From NCBI GenBank assembly GCA_016791365.1, contig JAEUMT010000018.1:1-64000 (forward strand): 64,000 nucleotides of DNA. The letters run 5' to 3'. Shown here in pieces: positions 1 to 7,459 of this stretch. The notes below the pieces were generated by a model. That model was not told the origin of the DNA and ran no database searches. It worked only from the letters and a program-made list of their open reading frames with translations. Position numbers and translations under genes: made by a program. This stretch comes from Hyphomonadaceae bacterium. Lineage in GTDB: Bacteria; Pseudomonadota; Alphaproteobacteria; Caulobacterales; Aquidulcibacteraceae. The number at the start of each line of letters is the position of its first letter. Positions within the stretch are counted from its first letter, which is position 1.

Positions 1-20
1 ACTTCCGCTGGTTTTGCAAG

Positions 21-34
21 AAAGGAGGTGATCC
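21..34 (+). promoter_or_regulatory. Maximal Shine-Dalgarno sequence
   Basis: AAAGGAGGTGATCC lies directly before an ATG at 35. It is the exact reverse complement of the conserved 3' tail of 16S rRNA (GGATCACCTCCTTT), so 14 contiguous bases can pair with the ribosome. Ordinary sites in this window match 4-6 bases. The sequence downstream is not 16S helix 45, so this is not an rRNA gene end. Confidence 0.7.
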
Positions 35-103
35 ATGTCTCATTGTCACTCTGTAGGGGCACTGTCGCAGGCTTGGACCACCTCGGGTGGGACCAGCGCT
101 TAA
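35..103 (+). CDS. Putative 22-aa leader peptide
   Basis: A 22-codon frame (begins MSHCHSVGAL, ends TSGGTSA, stop TAA at 101-103) starts immediately after a 14-base perfect Shine-Dalgarno match and is followed by a strong intrinsic terminator. The order RBS, short ORF, terminator is what a leader peptide, attenuator or free-standing small protein would show. I do not recognise the peptide. It has no hydrophobic segment and one Cys flanked by two His. A downstream segment (75-84) can pair with the ribosome-binding site. It could instead be the tail of a transcript that starts before the window. Confidence 0.4.
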   Translation: MSHCHSVGALSQAWTTSGGTSA

Positions 104-132
104 GCTTTGCCCCGCACGGGACAGACAATGGA

Positions 133-166
133 AGGGCCGCACCGGCAACGGTGCGGCCCTTTTGCT
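133..166 (+). terminator. Rho-independent terminator
   Basis: A perfect 12-bp stem (AGGGCCGCACCG / CGGTGCGGCCCT) is closed by a GCAA tetraloop and followed by TTTTGCTT. It ends the short transcript carrying the leader ORF. Confidence 0.85.
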
Positions 167-182
167 TGTCTGACGCGGCGTC

Positions 183-503
183 TTAAGCGCGCTTTTTGGC
201 GGCGCGCTTCTTAGCGCCCTTCTTGGCCGCCGCCTTCCGCTTCGCCGTGTTCTTGGCGCGTGTCTTCGCTGCTTTCTTCGCGGCGCGTTTGCGCGCCGCC
301 TTCTTCGCCGGGATCGGACTATCAGGCGTGTAGTTCGGCTTGCCCTTGCGCTTGGTCGACGCAAACTCGTCAAGCTGCTTTTCGCTCATCGAATCGTACA
401 TCTGACGTGACGCGCCTTTGAGATCGGCGCGCTTCGTTTCACCGCGCTTGGCGGACAATGCGGCGCCGGCGGCTTTCTGTTGTGCTTTGGATTTGGCGGG
501 CAT
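183..503 (-). CDS. DUF3008 protein with histone-like Lys/Ala tail
   Basis: The 106-aa product begins MPAKSKAQQKAAGAALSAKR and continues with a MYDSMSEKQLDEFASTKRKG segment, the hallmark of the DUF3008 family of small conserved proteins of unknown function. From about residue 65 the protein becomes a low-complexity tail of Ala, Lys and Arg (AKKAARKRAAKK repeats) like the C-terminus of histone H1 or bacterial H1-like proteins. The tail would bind nucleic acid non-specifically; that is inference. A GAGGAG site lies eight bases upstream of the ATG. It stands alone downstream of the lysozyme gene, separated from it by a terminator. Confidence 0.8.
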   Translation of the reverse strand: MPAKSKAQQKAAGAALSAKRGETKRADLKGASRQMYDSMSEKQLDEFASTKRKGKPNYTPDSPIPAKKAARKRAAKKAAKTRAKNTAKRKAAAKKGAKKRAAKKRA

Positions 504-550
504 GCAAAATTCTCCTCACCGCTCAATGCGCGGCGGAGAACCGGCGTTCC

Positions 551-583
551 GCAAAAAATGAGGGCGGGATTTCTCCCGCCCTC
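551..583 (-). terminator. Terminator of the lysozyme gene
   Basis: Read on the minus strand, a 10-bp perfect stem GAGGGCGGGA / TCCCGCCCTC with a GAAA tetraloop is followed by ATTTTTTG. It lies just after the lysozyme stop codon. Confidence 0.9.
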
Positions 584-609
584 CGGGCTCACCAGCCAAG
601 AGAAGAGAT

Positions 610-1677
610 TTACGCCTCGACGGAGACCGCCTTCGGCTGCGGCGCGCGCCACAAACCAAACGCTGACATCAGCACAGCGGCGACACCCGGCGTGCCGAGC
701 GCAGCCGCGCCGGCGTACTCGGCCATATCGCCCGTTCCAGTGACCAGCAACGAGGTGGCTGTCGCGAGCAGAGCCAAACCGAAGAGCATCAGCGCGACGA
801 GGCCAAAATTCTCAAAGGACGGCGCCTTCATCTCCACCGACTTGCGGACCTTGTGAATGCGCTGGTCCGCGCCATCGGGCGCGTCCTTGCTGCGATTGAA
901 CAGCCCGGACTTCTTCGCCTTGGCTTGCTCACTGCGGCGCGGCGCGACGCGCGGTTCGAAATCGTAACGCGCGACCGGCTTGGCGTGCGCGGTCGTGATC
1001 TCGCCGTCTTCGTCGGCGTTGTCAGCGACGACCTGCGTCAACAGCAACGCTTCCGTCGCCGGTTCGCTCTTCAAGATCTCGGCCAACCGTTGCGCCGGTT
1101 CCGGCTTCGCAACCGCCGGCGCGATCGAGCCGACTTCGGGGACCGGCGCGTAGGAAACCGGCGCTCCAAGAATGGACGCGGCATGATCAAGCTGCGGACG
1201 CACGAACACGGACGGCGCGGCGAGAGCCGGCAGCCCTTTCAGGAACAGCGCCTTCTCGGCGGTGCGACGGCGCACCAGCGCGTCAACGATGACCAGTTCG
1301 CCGCCGACATCGCTCTTGCGCCACGCATCCATCGCGCAGGCGGCGGAGACGTAATCGTTGGCGTTCACGCGGCGCAGAACCTGGCTTTTACCAAAAGCCT
1401 CGGCGCCAACAGAGAACGCGAAGGAAATAAGCGCGTCGAACTGGGTCTGCGTAAGCGGCTGGGTAACCAGCGTGTTCACCAGTGTTTCATAGGGCGCGAG
1501 ATCGCTCGTCAGCAATTCAACGGCTTCGTTCTCGTTAACCGCTTCGCCCGCGTCATCGGCGCGAACGTGGCTGTAGCCCACGACCCAACCGCCGGTCGGC
1601 AGCTGTTTTGGCTCGGCCTGGAAGCCTTCGAACTCTTGGATGAGAGCGAGGCCGTTGGCTGAAATCGCGTTCGTCAT
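610..1677 (-). CDS. GH24-type lysozyme with membrane-anchored C-terminus
   Basis: The first ~150 residues resemble the phage-type lysozyme fold (GH24, peptidoglycan muramidase): NGLALIQEFEGF near the N-terminus supplies the expected catalytic Glu, followed by a TGGWVVGYSH segment corresponding to the usual GxxTIGYGH, and the helical block TQTQFDALISFAFSVG. The linker (about 170-275) is rich in Pro, Ala and charged residues. Two hydrophobic segments follow (LVALMLFGLALLATATSLLV and a second near the end), so the protein is probably tethered to the inner membrane. The start at 1677 is preferred over 1683 because AAGGG then lies eight bases upstream. No holin or phage genes are nearby, suggesting a cellular wall-remodelling enzyme. 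The exact substrate is unproven. Confidence 0.75.
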   Translation of the reverse strand: MTNAISANGLALIQEFEGFQAEPKQLPTGGWVVGYSHVRADDAGEAVNENEAVELLTSDLAPYETLVNTLVTQPLTQTQFDALISFAFSVGAEAFGKSQVLRRVNANDYVSAACAMDAWRKSDVGGELVIVDALVRRRTAEKALFLKGLPALAAPSVFVRPQLDHAASILGAPVSYAPVPEVGSIAPAVAKPEPAQRLAEILKSEPATEALLLTQVVADNADEDGEITTAHAKPVARYDFEPRVAPRRSEQAKAKKSGLFNRSKDAPDGADQRIHKVRKSVEMKAPSFENFGLVALMLFGLALLATATSLLVTGTGDMAEYAGAAALGTPGVAAVLMSAFGLWRAPQPKAVSVEA

Positions 1678-1814
1678 GGACATTGCCCTTGTATATTTCG
1701 AGCCGCCGTCCCGTTTCGATGCTTTGCAGGCGGCAGCTTTCCCCTTTCAGGCAAGTGCGGCGCCACGCGCGCACGCTCATGGTGATCCGCCGTTAGCCAT
1801 GCATGCGCGTTAAA

Positions 1815-1850
1815 CAAAAAAACGCGCGCAACCCACCGGTCACGCGCGTC
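1815..1850 (-). terminator. Terminator of the DUF4198 gene
   Basis: On the minus strand GACGCGCG and CGCGCGTT form a stem around a 14-base loop, followed by TTTTTTTG, just after the stop codon of the DUF4198 gene. Confidence 0.75.
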
Positions 1851-1873
1851 TCGTTGCGATGTTTGCGCCTGGT

Positions 1874-2665
1874 TTAGCGGCTCACTTCAAAGGTCAGCGA
1901 CGTAGTGTAGCTCCGGACCGCGGTTTCGGCGCCGCTTGGCGCGTCACCACTCTTGCGCGTCATCAGAAGGTAAACGCCAGGTTGCGTGAAACGGATCGTC
2001 AACGCGCCGCTGGCGTCCGTGTGCAGCGTCTGCACAAACGCCGGCTCATCGTAGCCGCCGCCATCGCGCGTCAACTCAAGCGCCTGGTTGGCGACCGGCG
2101 CGCCGTCGAAGGTGACGCGCAGCGAGAACCCCTCATCCAGGTAAATCGAGTTGGGATGCGTGACCGGCACGATCGCCAGGCGGCCAACGCTGACGCCGAT
2201 CACCTGCGTCGTCGGCGGGCCCTTGGTCACATAAACGTCGGCGACCGTCGCCGTTTGGCTTTGCCGCGTCTGCACGCCGCGCGGCGCCTCCGCGCCCGGT
2301 TCGAGCGGACGCCATTCGCCATCGATCCGCGCCTGCAGCGAAGTGCGGCCAAGCCGCTCTCCGGTGGTGAACCTGTACGTGCCGGTTTCCGTCAGATCGC
2401 TTTCGAGCACCGTCATTTGGTTCAGCACGGTGACCCGGTCGTACGAGTCACGGCGCCCGTCCGGGCGATAGAGATGAAAGTCCTGCGACTCGACCGCGAT
2501 CTCGGGGCGCGAGAAATCCTCTGTAAACGAGGTTTCGATGGTCACTTGGGAGGCATTCGCCGTGTCGAAGAGATTGGGCTGCATATAAGATGTGTGCGCG
2601 GACGCTGATGCCGTCATGAGCGCAACACCGGCGGCCAAGCCGGCAACAATCAGTCTCTTCGTCAC
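1874..2665 (-). CDS. DUF4198 family exported protein
   Basis: 263 aa with a clear Sec signal peptide (MTKRLIVAGLAAGVALMTASASA, cut before HTSYMQP). The mature part starts with the His-containing HTSYMQPN segment typical of DUF4198, a family related to periplasmic components near nickel/cobalt uptake genes, and ends in a beta-rich domain with a GVYLLMTRKSG strand. No metal transporter lies beside it here apart from mgtE, so a metal role is only suggested. The start is GTG at 2665 with GAGGG four bases upstream. It has its own terminator. Confidence 0.7.
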   Translation of the reverse strand: MTKRLIVAGLAAGVALMTASASAHTSYMQPNLFDTANASQVTIETSFTEDFSRPEIAVESQDFHLYRPDGRRDSYDRVTVLNQMTVLESDLTETGTYRFTTGERLGRTSLQARIDGEWRPLEPGAEAPRGVQTRQSQTATVADVYVTKGPPTTQVIGVSVGRLAIVPVTHPNSIYLDEGFSLRVTFDGAPVANQALELTRDGGGYDEPAFVQTLHTDASGALTIRFTQPGVYLLMTRKSGDAPSGAETAVRSYTTSLTFEVSR

Positions 2666-2741
2666 GCCACCCTCACGCGCCAGTTAATAACCATTCGCAT
2701 CTAGCGCCGAACCGGAACCCACGCAAGCCGCCAACTCACAC

Positions 2742-4127
2742 TCAGCTCAGGAGAATGAGCGTCGCCAAACCGAGGAATGCGAGAAAGCCCACAATGTCCG
2801 TCACGAAGGTGACAAAGACGGATGACGAAACCGCCGGATCGGCGCCGAAGCGGCGCAGCGTAAGCGGCACCAGAATGCCCGCGAGCCCAGCGCAAGCGAA
2901 GTTGATCAAAATCGCCAGCGCCATCGCAAGCGCCAGCAGCGGCATCTTGAACCAGATCGCCACCACCACCGCGAGCACGACCGCGAAAATGGCGCCGTTC
3001 GAAACCGCCGTCATCGCCTCACGCAGGATGTAGCGCGGCGCGTTGCCTTCGGTGAGATCGCGCGAAGCAATGGCGCGCACCGCAACGGCAAGCGCCTGCG
3101 TGCCGGCATTTCCACCCATTGATGCAACGATCGGCATCAGCACCGCCAGCGCGATGAGTTGATTGATCGAACCTTCAAAGTTCGAAATCACCCAGGACGC
3201 GATCACCGCCGTGCCCAGATTCACCAGCAGCCACGGCGCGCGCGCGCGGACAGATTTCAGCACGCTGTCGGTTTGCGCGGCCTCGCTGACGCCGGCGAGC
3301 TTGAGCAAATCCTCTTCGCTCTCCTCGCTGATAATATCCACGATATCATCGACCGTCACCATGCCCTTGATGCGGCCGGATTCATCGACCACCGGCGCCG
3401 ACGCCATGTGATATTTCTGAAACGTCTGCGCCACCTCTTCCTGGTCCATCTCCTGACGGATCAGGATCAGCGGCGCGCGCATGATGTTGACGAGCGGCGT
3501 TTCGCGGCGCGCGCGCAGCAAGCTTGAGACGCGCACCGCGCCGATCGGATGCATCAGCGCATCGACGACATAAATCTCGAAGAACTCGTCCGGCAGCTCC
3601 GCGGAATCCTCGCGCAGCCGGTCAATGACGTCGCCAACGCTGTCTCCTTCCGGCGCGGCGACGTATTCGCGCTGCATGAGACGCCCGGCCGTCTCCTCCT
3701 CGAACGACAGCGCTTCTTCGACGGCGAGACGCGTATCCTCGTCGGCGGCAGCGAGCACCTTGCCGAGTTGCTTTTCATCGATGTCGGCGGCGACGGCGGC
3801 GGCGTCGTCGGTGTCGAGCTGACCAAGCGCGCGGCCAACATAGTCCGACGGCAGCTCCGGAAGAATTTCCTCGCGGCGCTCCCAGGACAGCTCGGCGAGG
3901 AATTCGGGCGGAAGGTAACGCCCCACCATCTTGGCAATGGTGCGCGCCGTCTCAAGCGGCACGTGCTCGATGACATCGGCAATGTCGGCAGGATCCAAAT
4001 TCGCCAACTGACGGCGTAGCGCAGGACCATCATGGTCACCGGCCGCCGCGATGATCGCGACGATGAATTGGGCGTCTTCGGAAGGCGCGTGGCGCTGTTC
4101 CGCCGCCGGTTCGGTCTCGGTGTTCAT
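2742..4127 (-). CDS. mgtE: Magnesium transporter MgtE
   Basis: The 461-aa protein has the complete MgtE order. An N-terminal acidic superhelical domain (about 20-130, with repeated DPADIADV-like units and TDDAAAVAADI) is followed by two CBS domains (about 135-260, ending VTVDDIVDIISEE) and a five-helix membrane domain (about 285-461) containing the family motif PIVASMGGNAGTQ. It is an Mg2+-gated channel of the inner membrane, in which the cytosolic domains sense Mg2+. No M-box-like leader is visible in the short region upstream. Single gene, divergent from the outer-membrane protein gene at 4277. Confidence 0.95.
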   Translation of the reverse strand: MNTETEPAAEQRHAPSEDAQFIVAIIAAAGDHDGPALRRQLANLDPADIADVIEHVPLETARTIAKMVGRYLPPEFLAELSWERREEILPELPSDYVGRALGQLDTDDAAAVAADIDEKQLGKVLAAADEDTRLAVEEALSFEEETAGRLMQREYVAAPEGDSVGDVIDRLREDSAELPDEFFEIYVVDALMHPIGAVRVSSLLRARRETPLVNIMRAPLILIRQEMDQEEVAQTFQKYHMASAPVVDESGRIKGMVTVDDIVDIISEESEEDLLKLAGVSEAAQTDSVLKSVRARAPWLLVNLGTAVIASWVISNFEGSINQLIALAVLMPIVASMGGNAGTQALAVAVRAIASRDLTEGNAPRYILREAMTAVSNGAIFAVVLAVVVAIWFKMPLLALAMALAILINFACAGLAGILVPLTLRRFGADPAVSSSVFVTFVTDIVGFLAFLGLATLILLS

Positions 4128-4276
4128 CGGCGGGCCGCTTCACTCTTGGACGTAGTGGTTTCGTGCCCTCCCAAAACGCCGCGTTGGCCCTCACGTCAAC
4201 CCCACGCGTCAATCTCGCGCTAGGAAATCGGGCGCATTAAGGGTTTATGATTGCACGCGCTCAGAACGAGGACGTC

Positions 4277-5596
4277 ATGAAGCTCTGGATTGCGGCGCCT
4301 GCCGTTTGGCTCCTCATAGCCACGCCCGCATGGGCGCAGGATCATCAGCACGATCACGGCCATATGGAGGATGGACAGAGCGAGACGCAGACGGAGCCGC
4401 AGTATGAAAGCGCTCCAGACGAAGTCATTACTGGCGGCATGTTCGGCGCGCTGGGACCGTATGCGACGAGCCGTGAGGCGTCAGGCACATCCTGGCAACC
4501 GGACGTAAGCCGGCATGGCGGCGCCCACAGCCAGCGCGGTGACTGGATGATCATGAGCCACGCCCTGCTCAACGGCGTTTACGCCTGGTCCGACGGGCCG
4601 CGCGGCGATGAGAAGGCGTTCATCAGCGGCATGGTGATGGGCGCCGCGCGCCGCTCCATCGGCGAAAACGGCACGCTGAACCTGCGCGCCATGGTCTCGC
4701 CCGATCCGTTTATGGGCGCGCGCGGTTATCCGCTATTGTTTGCCGCCGGCGAGAGCGCGGACGGCGTCGAGCCTTTGGTCGACCGCCAGCACCCGCATGA
4801 TTTGTTCATGGAGCTATCGGCGTCGTACGCGCACAGCTTCGCGTATGACTCGTCTGTCTTTATCTATGGCGGCCTCCCGGGCGAGCCGGCGTTTGGCCCA
4901 CCGGCATTCATGCATCGTGCGTCGGCCGCCGACACACCCGAAGCGCCGCTGACCCACCACTGGCTTGACAGCACGCACATCACCTTTGGCGTGTTGACGG
5001 CGGGCGTCACGCACAACGGCTGGAAACTCGAAGCATCGCGCTTTCGCGGCCGCGAGCCGGATGAGGAGCGCTACGACATCGAATCCGGCGATCTCGATTC
5101 ATCGGCGTTGCGCGTGAGCTGGAATCCCAACCCGAACCTGTCGCTGCAGGCCTCATGGGCGGACATCTCCTCTCCCGAGGCCCTGGAGCCTGATGAAGAC
5201 GAAGAACGCTGGTCAGTCAGCGGCGTCTATACAAGGCCGATGGGCGTTGATGCGTCCTATTCAATCACCCTCGCGTTCGCGAACAAGGAGCGCACCGACG
5301 GCGTCTCGCTCGATGCATGGCTGGCGGAAGCGGCGTGGCGCCCGGATGCACGCTGGACATGGTTCGCCCGTGCGGAAGCGATCGAAACCGATGAACTGGG
5401 CGCCGCGCATCATGGGCCGGTCGAGAATGTCGCGCGGCTCAGCGCCGGCGTAATCCGCGATTGGCGGATCAACGAGAATGCCGTCTTCGGCGTCGGCGCC
5501 GTGCTGCAGCAGCATTTCGCCTCCGACGCATTGGCGCCGCTCTATGACGGCGACCAGGAAGGCGCGATGGGCTTTGTGCGATTGAAGATCGGGTGA
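4277..5596 (+). CDS. Putative outer-membrane beta-barrel protein, His-rich N-terminus
   Basis: A signal peptide (MKLWIAAPAVWLLIATPAWA) is cut before QDHQHDHGHMEDG, a His/Asp cluster that could bind metal. The remaining ~420 residues alternate short hydrophilic and aromatic segments typical of porin-like barrels, with MVSPDPFMGARGYPLLFAAGE and DRQHPHDLFMELS as the most distinctive stretches. Similar proteins occur in proteobacteria beside metal-resistance genes and lack a tested function. Start at 4277 (GAGGA upstream) rather than the earlier in-frame ATG at 4247, because it begins the signal peptide. It is followed after 56 bases by the DoxX-like gene. Confidence 0.65.
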   Translation: MKLWIAAPAVWLLIATPAWAQDHQHDHGHMEDGQSETQTEPQYESAPDEVITGGMFGALGPYATSREASGTSWQPDVSRHGGAHSQRGDWMIMSHALLNGVYAWSDGPRGDEKAFISGMVMGAARRSIGENGTLNLRAMVSPDPFMGARGYPLLFAAGESADGVEPLVDRQHPHDLFMELSASYAHSFAYDSSVFIYGGLPGEPAFGPPAFMHRASAADTPEAPLTHHWLDSTHITFGVLTAGVTHNGWKLEASRFRGREPDEERYDIESGDLDSSALRVSWNPNPNLSLQASWADISSPEALEPDEDEERWSVSGVYTRPMGVDASYSITLAFANKERTDGVSLDAWLAEAAWRPDARWTWFARAEAIETDELGAAHHGPVENVARLSAGVIRDWRINENAVFGVGAVLQQHFASDALAPLYDGDQEGAMGFVRLKIG

Positions 5597-5652
5597 CGTT
5601 GTAGGATCGCACTGGATAGAATCGTCCTCGAACCAGCATCAAGGAGGCGACG

Positions 5653-6048
5653 ATGAAGGCCAGTGCTTCTGTTTGGATTGGACGCGTGCTCTCAGGACTG
5701 TTCGTCCTGTTCATGTTGGGCGCGTCAGTGGCGCCGAAGCTGCTCGGCATGCCGATCGCCGAAGAAACACTGGCGCAATTGGGATGGCCGCCCGGAAATG
5801 CGATGTGGATCGGGGTCGTAGAACTTACGCTCACCCTGCTCTATCTGTATCCGCCGACCAGCGTGCTTGGGGCGACTTTGTTCATGGGCCTGTTCGGCGG
5901 CGCGATGGCGACTCACATTCGCGTCGACAGCCCGCACTTTAGCCATACGCTTTTCAGCATCTATCTGGCGCTTTTCATGTGGGGCGGTCTGTGGCTGCGT
6001 GACGAGAAGCTGCGCGCCCTGTTCCCATGGCGGCGCAAAGGCGCCTGA
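5653..6048 (+). CDS. DoxX-like membrane protein
   Basis: 131 aa with four predicted membrane helices (about 8-28, 52-70, 76-93, 102-120) and the arrangement of the DoxX-like family: GRVLSGLFVLFMLGASVAPK at the start and GVVELTLTLLYLYPPTSVLG in the second helix. Members are small inner-membrane proteins, some linked to thiol and oxidative stress handling; the function here is unknown. AAGGAGG lies about seven bases before the ATG. It is probably co-transcribed with the outer-membrane protein gene upstream. Confidence 0.75.
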   Translation: MKASASVWIGRVLSGLFVLFMLGASVAPKLLGMPIAEETLAQLGWPPGNAMWIGVVELTLTLLYLYPPTSVLGATLFMGLFGGAMATHIRVDSPHFSHTLFSIYLALFMWGGLWLRDEKLRALFPWRRKGA

Positions 6049-6138
6049 CAAATTCGCGCCGCGCGCAAGAATTCATCCGCGCCTCGCGAGCTTACTCCTA
6101 ACGTCTGGAAGAACCGCGCAAGTGGAGACGCCAGAAGA

Positions 6139-6177
6139 GAAAGAGGCCCCGGCAACAGAGGCCTCTTTTTCGTTTGG
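6139..6177 (+). terminator. Terminator after the DoxX-like gene
   Basis: The stem AGAGGCC ... GGCCTCT is followed by TTTTCGTTT on the plus strand, 90 bases after the DoxX-like stop codon. Confidence 0.7.
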
Positions 6178-6182
6178 GGTTG

Positions 6183-6318
6183 CCAAAGCCTCTTCCCGGC
6201 AATCGCGTCGCCGGAGCCGGACTTAAGGTAGGCTTCGAAAACGCGAGCCTTCCGCTCGTCATCGAACGCCAAGCAGGCTTTCAGTCGCCACAGGCCAAAC
6301 TTCGCGGTGCGCGAATTA
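6183..6318 (-). pseudogene. Truncated GIY-YIG nuclease copy (C-terminal half)
   Basis: The minus strand encodes RTAKFGLWRL, then LAFDDERKARVFEAYLKSG and SGDAIAGKRLW. These align almost residue for residue with the C-terminal half of the intact GIY-YIG gene at 6330-6572 (SKYRPWRL, FAFEDEKRAIAFERYLKSG, SGKAFANKRLW). The N-terminal half with the GIY-YIG core is absent, no start codon is in a sensible place, and the frame runs on past the natural end into unrelated sequence. It is a decayed tandem copy. Confidence 0.75.
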
Positions 6319-6329
6319 ACAAGACAGCA

Positions 6330-6572
6330 TCACCATAAGCGCTTGTTGGCAAATGCCTTGCCCGAGCCCGATTTCAGGTAGCGCTCAAACGCAATGGCTC
6401 GTTTCTCGTCCTCAAACGCGAAATAAGCGACGAGTCGCCATGGGCGATATTTGGAGGTGTGAGACGAATCACCCTTGTTGTGGACCTTCAGCCTTGCTGC
6501 GACATCCGCGGTGAATCCAGTATAGCGCTGCCCTGGGAATGCTTCGCTCTCAAGCAAGTAAACATAGAACAT
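6330..6572 (-). CDS. GIY-YIG domain single-strand-type nuclease
   Basis: 80 aa covering a minimal GIY-YIG (URI-type, COG2827) nuclease domain: MFYVYLLES provides the first strand, RYTGFTADVAARLKVHNKG the second motif with the catalytic Arg region, and FERYLKSGSG the Glu-containing helix. Such short proteins are frequent in alphaproteobacteria and often present in several copies. The cellular role is unproven. No strong ribosome-binding site precedes the ATG. A broken paralogous copy lies directly downstream and a palindromic repeat directly upstream, which fits a gene family that spreads locally. Confidence 0.8.
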   Translation of the reverse strand: MFYVYLLESEAFPGQRYTGFTADVAARLKVHNKGDSSHTSKYRPWRLVAYFAFEDEKRAIAFERYLKSGSGKAFANKRLW

Positions 6573-6587
6573 GTTTCAGCTTAGCTT

Positions 6588-6681
6588 GATCCCGCCCTCC
6601 TTCGCTAAAGCTTCGGAGGGCAGCCTTCGCGCTTCAAGGTTGGGCGCTTGGCCTGCCAGCCGTAGCGCAAAGCGCGAAGGC
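6588..6681. repeat. Palindromic repeat pair between nuclease gene and tRNA-Leu
   Basis: Two hairpins follow one another. The first is GCCCTCCTTCG ... CGGAGGGC (about 6589-6621). The second is a longer imperfect one with arms CAGCCTTCGCGCTT and AAGCGCGAAGGCTG (about 6620-6682), which ends at the tRNA 3' end. It resembles dispersed intergenic repeats of alphaproteobacteria; only this one copy is in the window. Confidence 0.6.
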
Positions 6682-6766
6682 TGGTGCGCTCGAGAGGACT
6701 CGAACCTCCACGATGTTACTCGCTGCCACCTCAAGGCAGTGCGTCTACCAATTCCGCCACGAGCGC
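6682..6766 (-). tRNA. tRNA-Leu (anticodon GAG)
   Basis: On the minus strand the 85-nt sequence begins GCGCTCG and ends with the matching CGAGCGC plus ACCA, so CCA is encoded. The anticodon stem-loop CTGCC-TTGAGGT-GGCAG gives anticodon GAG, reading CUC/CUU leucine codons. A long variable arm (class II tRNA) and the T-loop TTCGAGTCC are present. No integrase or attachment-site duplication is seen beside it. Confidence 0.96.
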
Positions 6767-6798
6767 ATTTAGGGGCGCGGGGTTACCAGACCCGCTGC

Positions 6799-6830
6799 AA
6801 ACGAACAAGGCCCGGGTTGCCCCGGGCCTT
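6799..6830 (-). terminator. Terminator of the secreted PPC-like gene
   Basis: A perfect 10-bp inverted repeat AAGGCCCGGG / CCCGGGCCTT with a 4-base loop is followed on the minus strand by GTTCGTTTG. It lies 24 bases after the stop codon of the gene at 6854. Confidence 0.8.
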
Positions 6831-6853
6831 GCGGATCAGCTTCAGCGTTCGCC

Positions 6854-7339
6854 TTAGTGGCTGGTGAGCTCTGAGATCGACAGAACCGCCGGGGCGTTGC
6901 CCTGGGCGTAAGTGCCGACCCAGATGTCGTAGAGACCGCTTACCGGGTGATCGATACGCAGGCCCGGATTCATGCCGTTAAAGCCGCCATCGTCTTCGCA
7001 GAGCCACTGGCCGGCCGGCGTGCGGACAACCAGCGTGGTGTCGGTGTTCGAGCTTGCCGAGATCACCAACGGAAGCGAGCCGCTGCCAGCGGTCCAGTAG
7101 AGGTCGAAATCCGGGTTATTGGCGATGAATCCCGGGCAGGCGGCGCCAAGAGCCGCGCGCGAGTCGATCGGACCGCCAGCCACGAGTTGGACTTGATGCG
7201 GATCGGGCGTGAAGCCCGAACGCAGCTGAACGCTGCCGTAGGTAGGCGCACCTTGCCAATTCTGAGCAGCCGCGGCGCCCGCGGTCAGGACAACAGCAGC
7301 GGCCGCGACGACGGCTGCGATACGCGTCTTCATGTTCAT
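6854..7339 (-). CDS. Small secreted beta-sandwich protein (PPC-like)
   Basis: 161 aa with a typical signal peptide (MNMKTRIAAVVAAAAVVLTAGAAAA, split here only by eye) and a compact mature domain that contains ACPGFIANNPDFDLYW, then TTLVVRTPAGQWLCEDDGG and GLYDIWVGTY. The order of a 'W-C-D-D' strand followed by a Gly-rich terminal strand resembles bacterial pre-peptidase C-terminal-like domains. Two Cys could form a disulfide. The function is unknown. The start at 7339 has GGGGAAG upstream; an ATG two codons later is also possible. Confidence 0.6.
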   Translation of the reverse strand: MNMKTRIAAVVAAAAVVLTAGAAAAQNWQGAPTYGSVQLRSGFTPDPHQVQLVAGGPIDSRAALGAACPGFIANNPDFDLYWTAGSGSLPLVISASSNTDTTLVVRTPAGQWLCEDDGGFNGMNPGLRIDHPVSGLYDIWVGTYAQGNAPAVLSISELTSH

Positions 7340-7459
7340 AGACTTCCCCGTCAGTAGCGCACACCGGCTCCGGCGTGCGGTCAGCAGCATGGCGTCCCGC
7401 GCCCGAACCATACATGAACGGATAGGCAAGATTCCGTCTAGCCCAAATCTAGGGGGTTC

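Noticed and set aside
20-36. End of a 16S rRNA gene on the minus strand
   Set aside because: The match to the 16S tail stops after 14 bases; the helix 45 sequence that should come next is absent and an ATG follows directly.
853-1662. Long plus-strand open frame opposite the lysozyme gene
   Set aside because: Arg-rich shadow of a real minus-strand gene with no family match or ribosome site.
2742-4276. Mg2+ riboswitch upstream of mgtE
   Set aside because: The 150-base gap shows no recognisable M-box-like conserved core.
6682-6766. tRNA-Leu as an integration site of a genomic island
   Set aside because: No integrase and no repeated 3' tRNA fragment downstream was found.
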